49,570 nt of DNA, from assembly GCF_002777825.1 (NCBI RefSeq), contig NZ_MEIR01000067.1:1-49570 (forward strand). Direction: 5' to 3'. The stretch comes from Snodgrassella alvi (GTDB lineage Bacteria > Pseudomonadota > Gammaproteobacteria > Burkholderiales > Neisseriaceae). Made by a program: the position numbers and the translations under genes. The notes beneath the pieces were generated by a model, which saw only the letters and a program-made list of their open reading frames with translations, had not been told where the DNA came from and did not search any database. Below, one piece after another: positions 40,722-48,709 of the stretch. Each line of letters starts with the position of its first letter. Positions within the stretch are counted from its first letter, which is position 1.

Positions 40722-41732
40722 TTATTTCCACGGCCGGCTATACGCACCCAGCGTTACCTGCTGCCCTTCCGACACCTTTGCCAGCGCCTGTTGCCATAAC
40801 GGATTCACCGCAAACTGCTCAGGACACCGCACCGCCAGATCAAGCGCCTGTCGCAACACCTTCGTCACCTGCGCCGTATAAGCCGGACTACGCTGCCGGC
40901 CTTCTACCTTAATCGCTGCTACTCCCATCCCCAGCAACTGCGGCAAAATCTCCAGCACATTCAAGCTAGTAGGCTCTTCCAATGCATAATACGTTTCCTC
41001 ATTCACCTGAAAACGCCCCTTACACAAAGTAGGATAGCCTGCCGGTTCATCCGCGCCGTAGCGGTCAATCAGAATATTATTCAGACGCGCATCCATCCCC
41101 GCAGCATGTTGTTCCCAGCGCACATACTTCGCTGGCGAACACACACCAAACGTATTCGGCGATTCTCCCGTTACATAACTTGACAGCAAACAGCGCCCTT
41201 CCACCATCACACACAAACTGCCAAAGCCAAATACCTCAATTTCTACCGTAGTATGCTTAATCACCTGCTCTACCTGTGGCAAAGTCAGCACCCGAGGTAA
41301 TACCACCCGCCGGATACCAAATAGCTCCTGTGCCAGATTAATCGCCTCATAATTCGTGGCCGAACCCTGCACCGACATATGTAAGGCCAACTGCGGATGC
41401 GTCTTACGTGCATAGGCCAGCAAACCCAAATCCGCCAGAATCACCGCATCCACCCCCAGCTCAGCCGCCGTATCCACCGCCTGCTGCCATTTCTTCACTT
41501 CACCAGCCTGCGCATAAGTATTGATGGCCATCAATACCTTACGCCCTCGCTGATGCGCATACACAATTCCCTCGGCTGCCGACTTTCGGTCAAAATTCAG
41601 GCCAGCAAAATTACGCGCATTAGTGGCATCCTTCAGCCCCATATAAACCGTATCCGCACCATGCTCTACCGCCATCTTCAACGCCGGCAAATTACCTGCC
41701 GGACACACCAGCTCAGGAATCTTCCTATTCAT
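40722..41732 (-). CDS. ubiU: O2-independent ubiquinone hydroxylase subunit UbiU (U32 family)
   Basis: 336 residues, full length. The start PELVCPAGNLPALKMAVEHG is typical of U32 proteins. Cysteines expected to hold the 4Fe-4S cluster appear in VEGRCLLSSY, FGVCSPAKYV and TLCKGRF. With UbiV it uses prephenate as oxygen donor in E. coli. It is the first gene of the operon; the ~450-base AT-rich region upstream separates it from the rhs repeat and should hold its promoter, possibly oxygen-regulated. Confidence 0.94.
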   Translation of the reverse strand: MNRKIPELVCPAGNLPALKMAVEHGADTVYMGLKDATNARNFAGLNFDRKSAAEGIVYAHQRGRKVLMAINTYAQAGEVKKWQQAVDTAAELGVDAVILADLGLLAYARKTHPQLALHMSVQGSATNYEAINLAQELFGIRRVVLPRVLTLPQVEQVIKHTTVEIEVFGFGSLCVMVEGRCLLSSYVTGESPNTFGVCSPAKYVRWEQHAAGMDARLNNILIDRYGADEPAGYPTLCKGRFQVNEETYYALEEPTSLNVLEILPQLLGMGVAAIKVEGRQRSPAYTAQVTKVLRQALDLAVRCPEQFAVNPLWQQALAKVSEGQQVTLGAYSRPWK

Positions 41733-42183
41733 TTGTTCCCACCAACCTCATACACAAAAACACCAATCAACAGCCAGCAAACAACAAATATCCCGCCAGC
41801 ATCACACAGGCATCACAACCCTGCACAAACGCAAGATTAAAACATTTAACAAAACAGAATTTATTGACAAAAAACAAGTCAAAACCGAATAAAACCGGTT
41901 TTTTATATTAATTTTATAAAAAATACACAACCAAATACCAAATTAAAAAAACCTAATAATTCAGCCAGATCACCAACCTGAGCTGGATTTCAAATAATAT
42001 TTTGATATACATCAACTAATATTGAATCAATCTGAACAATATAATTAATTTAAGTAAATTTTTGATATATTTATTCAAAAGAAATTCACTACAGCAAACT
42101 GGAATAGCAAATTACACAACCTACTCACAAGAGCTGGTAAGTTCTATTTATCTGCCCAAACCACATTAGCAATTAAGCAACCT
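41733..42183. other. AT-rich spacer between ubiU and rhs
   Basis: About 450 bases, strongly AT-rich from 41870 onward. It contains no gene I can support. TTGAT-rich words near 42000-42070 could be an FNR-like or other promoter site, but I cannot assign one. It ends sharply at 42184, where the inverted repeat begins. Confidence 0.45.
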
Positions 42184-42274
42184 GCATACCCAGTTTTCGG
42201 AAACGTAATTACCCTACAGGCAGGTAAATAAACAAAATTCTGAATTTAAAAACCAATCATTTAAGGGGATTGCT
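42184..42274 (+). promoter_or_regulatory. Conserved rhs leader (right copy)
   Basis: Ninety-one bases before the rhs start, almost the same as at the left copy. The AAGGGG ribosome site lies 7-8 bases before ATG. The repeat boundary falls at its 5' end, so the leader has been copied or kept together with the gene. Confidence 0.55.
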
Positions 42275-45069
42275 ATGGGAGAAGCCTACTGGGCTGCCCG
42301 AGAGGGAGACATCCTTTTACACACCTCCATGCTCGCAGACATTGTTGGCGCCGCCGTAGAAATCGCCACCTATGCTGCCATTACCGCAGCCGCTGCCTTC
42401 CTCATTTTCGGCTCCATAACCACCGGCGGACTGGCATTAAGCCTTGTCGTAGGCATCGTAATGGCCATGACCGGCGGCGATAACGTCGTATCCAATCTCG
42501 CCGACTGGGTCAGTAGCATCTTTCCCCTCAACGAAGATGGCAAAATCACCACCGGCTCACACAATACCCGTACCAACAGCAAACCGGCAGCCCGTGCCGC
42601 AGGCACCATAGATCCAAGCATCGAACTGGTCGATGACAGCGAACAACCACAACAACCCACAGAATTCCTCGACATAGCCGCAGGCATACTCAGTGGCTTG
42701 TGGGAAATGGCTAAAGAAATTTTCAGACCTACCGTAGCTACAGCCGATCCACGGGCAGTACCCAAAGATAACGACAAAATCACCTGCGCCAAGCATCCAC
42801 ATCTACCCGGCACATATGAATACATGGCCGAAGGTTCCAGCAAAGTCTACATCAACGGCCAGCCCGCCGTACGCAGTAACGACCGCAGCACCTGCGAAGC
42901 CAAAGTTATCGATAATTGCGAGGGTGGCGTCAGAGTTTCCAACAACGTGCGCATCGGTGGCAAACCCATCGTCGTGCGCCCGATCCGCAGTGGCAAACAC
43001 CCCATATCCTTAGGCGTTGGTATATTAGCCTCCCTTAAACGCCCCAATAAAAGATGTGTCCAAATTGGCTGTCTGCTGGTCAACCTTGCCATTAATGGCG
43101 CCACCAGCTATGCCATCGCCAGCGCGACCAAAGCCGTCACCTGCGGCAACCCCGTTCACCTGCCCACCGGCGCCAAACTCCTTGCCGGCACCGAAGAGCT
43201 CGACTTCACCATCCCCGCCCATTTCCCTATCGAATGGCAACGCTTTTACAGCAGCATCGATACCCGCACCCACAACATGTTTGGTGCCGGCTGGAGCATC
43301 CCCTATGAAGTAGAAATGGAAATCTCTCCGCAGCCAGACGGCTCCTGCTCCGCTGTCTACATAGAAGAACAAGGGCGGCGCATCGAAATCGAAGCCTTGC
43401 AGCCGGGCGAAGGTATCCGCATCGTCAGTGAAAATATCAGCATCCGCCGCGGTGAACAGAATCGCTGGGTGATCGAAGAAGACGACGGCACCTACCGCCT
43501 GTTCGAACCCGACCCAAACAACCCCAACCGCCTCTGCCTCACCGTACTGCAAGACCGCAACGATAACCACCTGTTTATCTACCGTGATCAGCACAGCCGC
43601 ATCAGCCACATCAGCGCCGACAACAACACCGCCACCATTTCCCTGCACTATCAGGACAAACGCCATCCCCAGCGCGTCACCCAAATCAGACACCAGTTAG
43701 CCGATGGCAGCAGCCGGCTACTGAGCCAGTACCACTACAGTGAACAGGGTGACCTGCAACAAGTCATCGATGCAGAAAATCGCCCCACCAGAGAATTTGC
43801 CTACGACAACGGCCGGCGCATGACTTACCACCGCCTGCCTACCGGCCTACAGTGTTATTACCAGTGGCAGCACTTCAACGGAGCAGCAGAAACCGCTTGG
43901 CGCGTCATCCACCACTGGAGCGAAGCCGACGGCAAACGTCTGGAAGACTACCGCTTCCAGTATGATCTCGAACAACGTCTCACTACTGTATATGACAGTC
44001 TGGGTCGAGTAAGCCAGCATTACTGGAACGAAATCTACCAAATTACCCGTTATATCGACCCCCTCGGCCAGACTACCGAATTTGAGTGGAACGAAGACCA
44101 GCAACTAGTCAGCGTCACCGATCCCCAAGGCGGGAAATGGCGCTACAGTTACGACGAACAGGGACGCGAAATCGCCGAAACCGACCCCCTCGGCCGTACC
44201 AGCCAAACCCAGTGGCTGCCACACTGGGCTTTGCCCACCATCAGCGTCGACCCCGATGGCAGCACCTGGCGTTACTACTACGACCAGCGCGGTAACCTGC
44301 GTAGTGTTATCGACCCCCACAAACAGCGTACCCACTACCAGTACGATCAGCACGGTCAGATAGTCAAAATAACCGATGCTCGCGGTGGCAACAAATACCT
44401 GCGCTGGAACCAGAACGGCCAACTGATTCAGCACAGAGACTGCTCCGGCACCATCACCGAACTGAATTACGACCGGCACAACAACCTCATCGCCATCGTT
44501 GACGCCCAATGCAACAGCAGCAAATACCACTACAACGCTGCCGGCCAGCTCACCGGCGTTACCTTAACCGACGGCAGACAGGAACACTACCGCGTCAACA
44601 GTGCCGGCCAGCTACTCACCTATACCGACCCCGCCGGCCACAGTACCCATTACCAGCGCGACCCGCGCGGACTGGTGCATACCCGCATCGATGCTGCCGG
44701 ACGCAAACTCGGCTTTAACTACGACGCCTATGGCCGCCTTAACACCCTTATCAACGAAAACGACGAACACTACCAGTTTCAATACGATGCCGCCGACCGC
44801 CTCATCGAACAAACCGATCTGGACGGGCGTAAACAGAAATACAGCTACGATGCACTGAATAACGTCAGCGCCGTGCACTTTGCTGCCGGCAGCAGTGCCG
44901 AAATCACCCACCGCTTCAAACGCGATGCCATCGGCCGCCTCATCGGCAAATACACCACCGACGGCACCACCGCCTACCAGTACGATAAAGCCGACAACCT
45001 TATCAAAGTCGGCTACAAAAAAGCCGGCCTGCCCGCAGAGGCAGAGCCCGACCTCATCACCTTCAGCTA
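42184..45069 (+). repeat. Right arm of the ~2.9 kb inverted rhs repeat
   Basis: Matches the reverse complement of 1-2889, beginning at base 42184 in the leader and continuing past the point where the left copy leaves the window. One codon is missing near 43632 relative to the left copy. A dense patch of differences lies at about 44440-44522. Confidence 0.95.
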
Positions 45070-46654
45070 CGATCTACTGGGTAACCTGCTGAGCGAAACC
45101 ACCGCACAGGGCACCCTCAGCCACCAGTACGACCCACTGGGCAACCGCATCGCCACCACCTTGCCGGATGGGCGCACCATCAACAACCTGTATTACGGTT
45201 CCGGCCACCTGCACCAGATAAACATCGACGGCCACATCATCAGCGACATCGAACGCGACAACCTGCACCGCGAAGTATTACGTACCCAGGGACGCCTGAA
45301 CACCCAGTTCAAATACGACCGTAACAGCCGGCTACAACACAAACAGATACAGCGCAATCAGAATCCGATTCTGCCCGATATCCTCATCGAACGCAGCTAC
45401 CAGTACGACAACCTCGACCGGCTGGTAAACAAAAGACACAGCAAACACGGCCAGACCGATTACTACTATGATCGCACCGGCAGAATCGAAGGCTGTCGTA
45501 ACCAGAGATACTGGGAAACCCTGCAATATGATGCTGCTGCTAACCTATTAGACCACAGACGGCCAATAGAATTAGACCCCAGCAATCAGAATGTCATCCG
45601 CTGTAACCAGCTCCTGCATTTCAGAGAACACCACTACAGCTACGACGAGCACGGCCGAACCCAAACCAAACAGAGCATCGGCGCCACCCAGCACTACCAC
45701 TACGACGCTGAACACCGCCTGAGCGAAGTACGCATCGAACAACTAAACCGCAGCCAGCGTTACGGCTACGTCTACGACGCCTTAGGCCGGCGTATCGAAA
45801 AGCATCAGATAGACCGCGACGGCCAACCTTACAACCGTACCCGCTTCCTGTGGGACGGCTTAAGAATGATTCAGGAAACCGGCCCGAATCACCCCACCAG
45901 CCTGTATATCTATACCGACCATAACAGCTACGAACCACTGGCGCGTATAGACACAGACGGCAACTATGAACAACATATCCGCTACTTCCACACCGATCTG
46001 AATGGTGCACCGGAAGAGTTGACCGACGAAAACGGTAAAATACTATGGGAATGTAGCTTTCAGTTATGGGGTAAACGGATTCATGAAATCGAACACGAAC
46101 CCATAGAGCAGAATCTCAGATATCAGGGACAATATTTAGACAGAGAAACCGGCTTACATTACAATACCTTCAGGTATTATGATCCGGATATAGGCCGCTT
46201 TACCCAGCCGGATCCGATAGGGCTGCTGGGTGGGTTTAATCTGTATCAGTATGCGCCTAATGGGTTGACTTGGATTGATCCGTGGGGGTTAAAAACATGT
46301 GGGGTAAAAAATAAGAAAACATCGTATGATGGTAAAAGTCGAAGAGATGCATTTAGACAGGCTAAGCGCGATGCAGGTATACCGATGAATCAACAGCCTA
46401 AATCCATTACACGACCATCTTTACGAGATGGTAATGGCAATACTATGATCGCTAAAAATGGTCAACCAATAAAGACTCGACAATATGAATTTATTGATAA
46501 AAACAAAAAATCCATTTTCATTCAAGAGCATAGTCTTGGACACTCTAAAGCAGAACCAGGTCATGGTGCTGAACCACATTTTAATGTTAGACCTTCAAAT
46601 AATCCGAATACTGGTCATGTTTCTGGAACTCATGGTCATTATAATTTCCCTTAA
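42275..46654 (+). CDS. rhs: Rhs polymorphic toxin with prePAAR/PAAR N-terminus and HNH/EndoVII-type nuclease tip
   Basis: 1459 residues. prePAAR motif AAREGDILLH (7-16), membrane segments (about 23-70), PAAR-like region (about 168-245, VYINGQPAVRSNDRSTC), DUF6531-type start CGNPVHLPTG (290), YD-repeat shell, and the core end YYDPDIGRFTQPDPIGLLGG to DPWG (1335-1338). The variable tip is residues 1339-1459: RRDAFRQAKRDAGIPMNQQP, later EHSLGH, PHFNVRP and THGHYNF. These histidines fit the HNH/EndoVII nuclease toxins with an HHH motif. Family knowledge: delivery by T6SS into rival cells. The tip is much more AT-rich than the core. Its immunity gene starts 9 bases after the stop. Confidence 0.95.
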   Translation: MGEAYWAAREGDILLHTSMLADIVGAAVEIATYAAITAAAAFLIFGSITTGGLALSLVVGIVMAMTGGDNVVSNLADWVSSIFPLNEDGKITTGSHNTRTNSKPAARAAGTIDPSIELVDDSEQPQQPTEFLDIAAGILSGLWEMAKEIFRPTVATADPRAVPKDNDKITCAKHPHLPGTYEYMAEGSSKVYINGQPAVRSNDRSTCEAKVIDNCEGGVRVSNNVRIGGKPIVVRPIRSGKHPISLGVGILASLKRPNKRCVQIGCLLVNLAINGATSYAIASATKAVTCGNPVHLPTGAKLLAGTEELDFTIPAHFPIEWQRFYSSIDTRTHNMFGAGWSIPYEVEMEISPQPDGSCSAVYIEEQGRRIEIEALQPGEGIRIVSENISIRRGEQNRWVIEEDDGTYRLFEPDPNNPNRLCLTVLQDRNDNHLFIYRDQHSRISHISADNNTATISLHYQDKRHPQRVTQIRHQLADGSSRLLSQYHYSEQGDLQQVIDAENRPTREFAYDNGRRMTYHRLPTGLQCYYQWQHFNGAAETAWRVIHHWSEADGKRLEDYRFQYDLEQRLTTVYDSLGRVSQHYWNEIYQITRYIDPLGQTTEFEWNEDQQLVSVTDPQGGKWRYSYDEQGREIAETDPLGRTSQTQWLPHWALPTISVDPDGSTWRYYYDQRGNLRSVIDPHKQRTHYQYDQHGQIVKITDARGGNKYLRWNQNGQLIQHRDCSGTITELNYDRHNNLIAIVDAQCNSSKYHYNAAGQLTGVTLTDGRQEHYRVNSAGQLLTYTDPAGHSTHYQRDPRGLVHTRIDAAGRKLGFNYDAYGRLNTLINENDEHYQFQYDAADRLIEQTDLDGRKQKYSYDALNNVSAVHFAAGSSAEITHRFKRDAIGRLIGKYTTDGTTAYQYDKADNLIKVGYKKAGLPAEAEPDLITFSYDLLGNLLSETTAQGTLSHQYDPLGNRIATTLPDGRTINNLYYGSGHLHQINIDGHIISDIERDNLHREVLRTQGRLNTQFKYDRNSRLQHKQIQRNQNPILPDILIERSYQYDNLDRLVNKRHSKHGQTDYYYDRTGRIEGCRNQRYWETLQYDAAANLLDHRRPIELDPSNQNVIRCNQLLHFREHHYSYDEHGRTQTKQSIGATQHYHYDAEHRLSEVRIEQLNRSQRYGYVYDALGRRIEKHQIDRDGQPYNRTRFLWDGLRMIQETGPNHPTSLYIYTDHNSYEPLARIDTDGNYEQHIRYFHTDLNGAPEELTDENGKILWECSFQLWGKRIHEIEHEPIEQNLRYQGQYLDRETGLHYNTFRYYDPDIGRFTQPDPIGLLGGFNLYQYAPNGLTWIDPWGLKTCGVKNKKTSYDGKSRRDAFRQAKRDAGIPMNQQPKSITRPSLRDGNGNTMIAKNGQPIKTRQYEFIDKNKKSIFIQEHSLGHSKAEPGHGAEPHFNVRPSNNPNTGHVSGTHGHYNFP

Positions 46655-46663
46655 GGAATTAAT

Positions 46664-47053
46664 ATGTGGTTTAAAAACGCGTTAGGCAGAGAAAAAATTC
46701 AATTTATGTTTAGTAATGAATTTAACCTTCAATCTATTGAATTGAATAGTGTTTCATTTGAAAGCTATTCAGAGGTTAAATGTCATTTAACTTGCAAGGA
46801 AATTCCAAAAATTTACCCTAAAAAATGGGATAAAGTTGAATTTAATGCATTAAGTTTAATTATTACTTTTAATGAGATAGTTCAGTTAAATATGTCTGGT
46901 TCAAGAATTGGTTTTTTCTGTTCTCCAACAATCACTTCTTTTACTGATTATTCTGAAATAACAGTTAAACATAACAAATTACAATTTTACTGTAAATCAA
47001 AGTTTTTAATTATAGAAAGTATAACTCCCTATATAGATGAAAGATGGGATTAA
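46664..47053 (+). CDS. Imm50-like immunity protein
   Basis: 129 residues, cytoplasmic. It starts 9 bases after the rhs stop with an AAGGAA ribosome site, the usual place of the cognate immunity gene. The middle reads IYPKKWDKVEFNALSLIITF then IVQLNMSG, resembling the P-KW...N...L.F pattern of the Imm50 family. It is AT-rich like the toxin tip. It is inferred to bind and block the nuclease tip of the rhs product. Confidence 0.75.
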   Translation: MWFKNALGREKIQFMFSNEFNLQSIELNSVSFESYSEVKCHLTCKEIPKIYPKKWDKVEFNALSLIITFNEIVQLNMSGSRIGFFCSPTITSFTDYSEITVKHNKLQFYCKSKFLIIESITPYIDERWD

Positions 47054-47077
47054 AAATAAAGATGAAATAAATTTTCA

Positions 47078-47893
47078 TTAAGTCGGCGTATCGAAAAGCA
47101 TCAGATAGACCGCGACGGCCAACCCTACAACCGTACCCGCTTCCTGTGGGACGGCTTAAGAATGATTCAGGAAACCGGCCCTAATCACCCCACCAGCCTG
47201 TATATCTATACAGACCAGAACAGCTACGAACCACTGGCGCGCATAGACACAGACGGCAACTATGAACAACATATCCGCTACTTCCACACCGAACTGAACG
47301 GGTGTCCGGAAGAGTTGACCGACAAAAACGGTAAAATACTGTGGGAATGTAGTTTTCAGCTCTGGGGAAAACGGATTCATGAAATCGAACACGAACCCAT
47401 AGAGCAAAACCTCAGATATCAGGGACAATATTTAGACAGAGAAACCGGCTTACATTACAATACCTTCAGGTATTATGATCCGGATATAGGTAGATTTACC
47501 CAGCCAGACCCGATAGGATTGCTGGGTGGCTTTAATCTGTATCAGTATGCGCCTAATGGATTGACTTGGATTGATCCGTGGGGGTGGAGTTGTTATTTCC
47601 GGGGTTCAAAAAAAGGTGAACCTGTTTCTTTTAAAGCAAAACCAGGAGAGTATAAATTTGATAAATCAACAGGTTTAGTAAAAACAACACATGGTGTTTC
47701 TGTTTTTGATAATCCTACTAGTGTATCTAGTAAAGGGTTTGTTCCTCATAAAATAGATATGACTACTGTTAGCGATAATTTGAAAATTATCCAACGAGGA
47801 AGTGATCCAAAACATTATGAAATCGTTCCGTCACATCCAATGTCTGTAGAAGATTATCAGGCTGTTCTATCAAAAATAAAGGTATTAGATTAA
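47078..47893 (+). CDS. Displaced rhs C-terminal cassette with unrecognised toxin tip
   Basis: From 47078 to 47584 the DNA repeats 45782-46288 of the rhs core with few changes; the join to unrelated AT-rich DNA is abrupt at 47078. In frame, the first ATG is at 47162 (MIQETGPNHP), giving 243 residues. After DPWG (ending 47584) the tip of about 102 residues differs completely from that of the main gene: YFRGSKKGEPVSFKAKPGEY, later THGVSVFDNPTSVSSKGFVP and a conserved-looking end QRGSDPKHYEIVPSHPMSV. I do not recognise the family. With no N-terminus it cannot be secreted alone; it is likely a silent or spare tip. Its stop overlaps the next gene's ATG (TAATG). Confidence 0.85.
   Translation, partial: LSRRIEKHQIDRDGQPYNRTRFLWDGLRMIQETGPNHPTSLYIYTDQNSYEPLARIDTDGNYEQHIRYFHTELNGCPEELTDKNGKILWECSFQLWGKRIHEIEHEPIEQNLRYQGQYLDRETGLHYNTFRYYDPDIGRFTQPDPIGLLGGFNLYQYAPNGLTWIDPWGWSCYFRGSKKGEPVSFKAKPGEYKFDKSTGLVKTTHGVSVFDNPTSVSSKGFVPHKIDMTTVSDNLKIIQRGSDPKHYEIVPSHPMSVEDYQAVLSKIKVLD
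47079..47584 (+). repeat. Direct repeat of the rhs core end (~506 bp)
   Basis: Same sequence as 45783-46288 at a constant offset of 1296 bases, without indels, ending at the DPWG codons. Crossover between the two copies would remove the nuclease tip and its immunity gene and join the second tip to the rhs core in frame. Confidence 0.93.
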
Positions 47894-48141
47894 TGAATAT
47901 TATATTTCCTGATTGGTATGACAATTTGTTTCAACTTGAATGCGAATCTAAAGGAGTTGTATTAAATTTTGAAGTTACAGTAAATGGAAATATATACACA
48001 TTTAATTTTTATGATCCGATACGGTTTATTCAAGATGCGGAGGATGAAATATCTGATATAGGCTATTTTAAAGATGAATATGCAGTAGTCCTTAAAAAGG
48101 TAACAAAAGATAATATTATTAAATATTTATTATCCATTTAA
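47893..48141 (+). CDS. Putative immunity protein for the displaced toxin tip
   Basis: 82 residues, small and acidic, without signal peptide. Its ATG shares one base with the toxin stop (TAATG), so it is probably translated by coupling. Sequence (for example FEVTVNGNIYTFNFYDPIRF) matches no family I recognise. Position and composition make it the likely partner of the tip ending at 47893. Confidence 0.75.
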   Translation: MNIIFPDWYDNLFQLECESKGVVLNFEVTVNGNIYTFNFYDPIRFIQDAEDEISDIGYFKDEYAVVLKKVTKDNIIKYLLSI

Positions 48142-48262
48142 TTTATAATAAAATTTTCCAATAAACCTGCCGTATCTAAATTACCTTTGCTCATATTGAA
48201 ATAAGAAAGCCAAAATATTTTTCAGCTTTATCTATCTAGAATTATGAATATTAAATAATATA

Positions 48263-48586
48263 ATGTCAGCAGAATTTCAATTATTTTTTAATGATGAAAA
48301 ATGGTATGTAGCCCATAAAGATAAAATTGCAAATAAAATTAGATCATTAAATACTTATACTAAAAAAAATGACTCAGCATATCTTTTATCAGGTACAGAA
48401 TCTATTTCTAATGAAGGAAATTGGCTATTTGATGTTCGATTTTTTTTTGAAGATAAAAGTATTTTTATTGAAATAAGTGCTCATCCCCTAAGTATTGAGA
48501 AAGATTTAGAGGCTTTATTTACATGGTTAAGAAAACAAACAGGAATAGTAATATTAGATGAAGATGGAGAATTAACAGGATGGTGA
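48263..48586 (+). CDS. Orphan immunity-like protein
   Basis: 107 residues, without signal peptide. It ends IVILDEDGELTGW and contains WLFDVRFFFEDKSIFIEISA and ALFTWLRKQTG. No toxin frame precedes it within 120 bases, and the ribosome site is weak. Single genes of this kind between rhs fragments are usually immunity genes kept after their toxin was lost. The family is not known to me; a toxin carried elsewhere (possibly at the left rhs locus) could be its target. Confidence 0.7.
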   Translation: MSAEFQLFFNDEKWYVAHKDKIANKIRSLNTYTKKNDSAYLLSGTESISNEGNWLFDVRFFFEDKSIFIEISAHPLSIEKDLEALFTWLRKQTGIVILDEDGELTGW

Positions 48587-48709
48587 ATATGATCCACTAA
48601 AGACTCACCAGTCTATGTTGATGGTGTACTAATGAATGAACAATTGTAAATATTCCATACTTAGTACAATAATCACATAGAAAATTATGTTATATATTCC
48701 ATATTATTT

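Noticed and set aside
43241-46290. Repeated units in the rhs core as a CRISPR or tandem DNA repeat
   Set aside because: The periodicity is that of protein YD repeats with varied DNA, not of identical spaced repeats.
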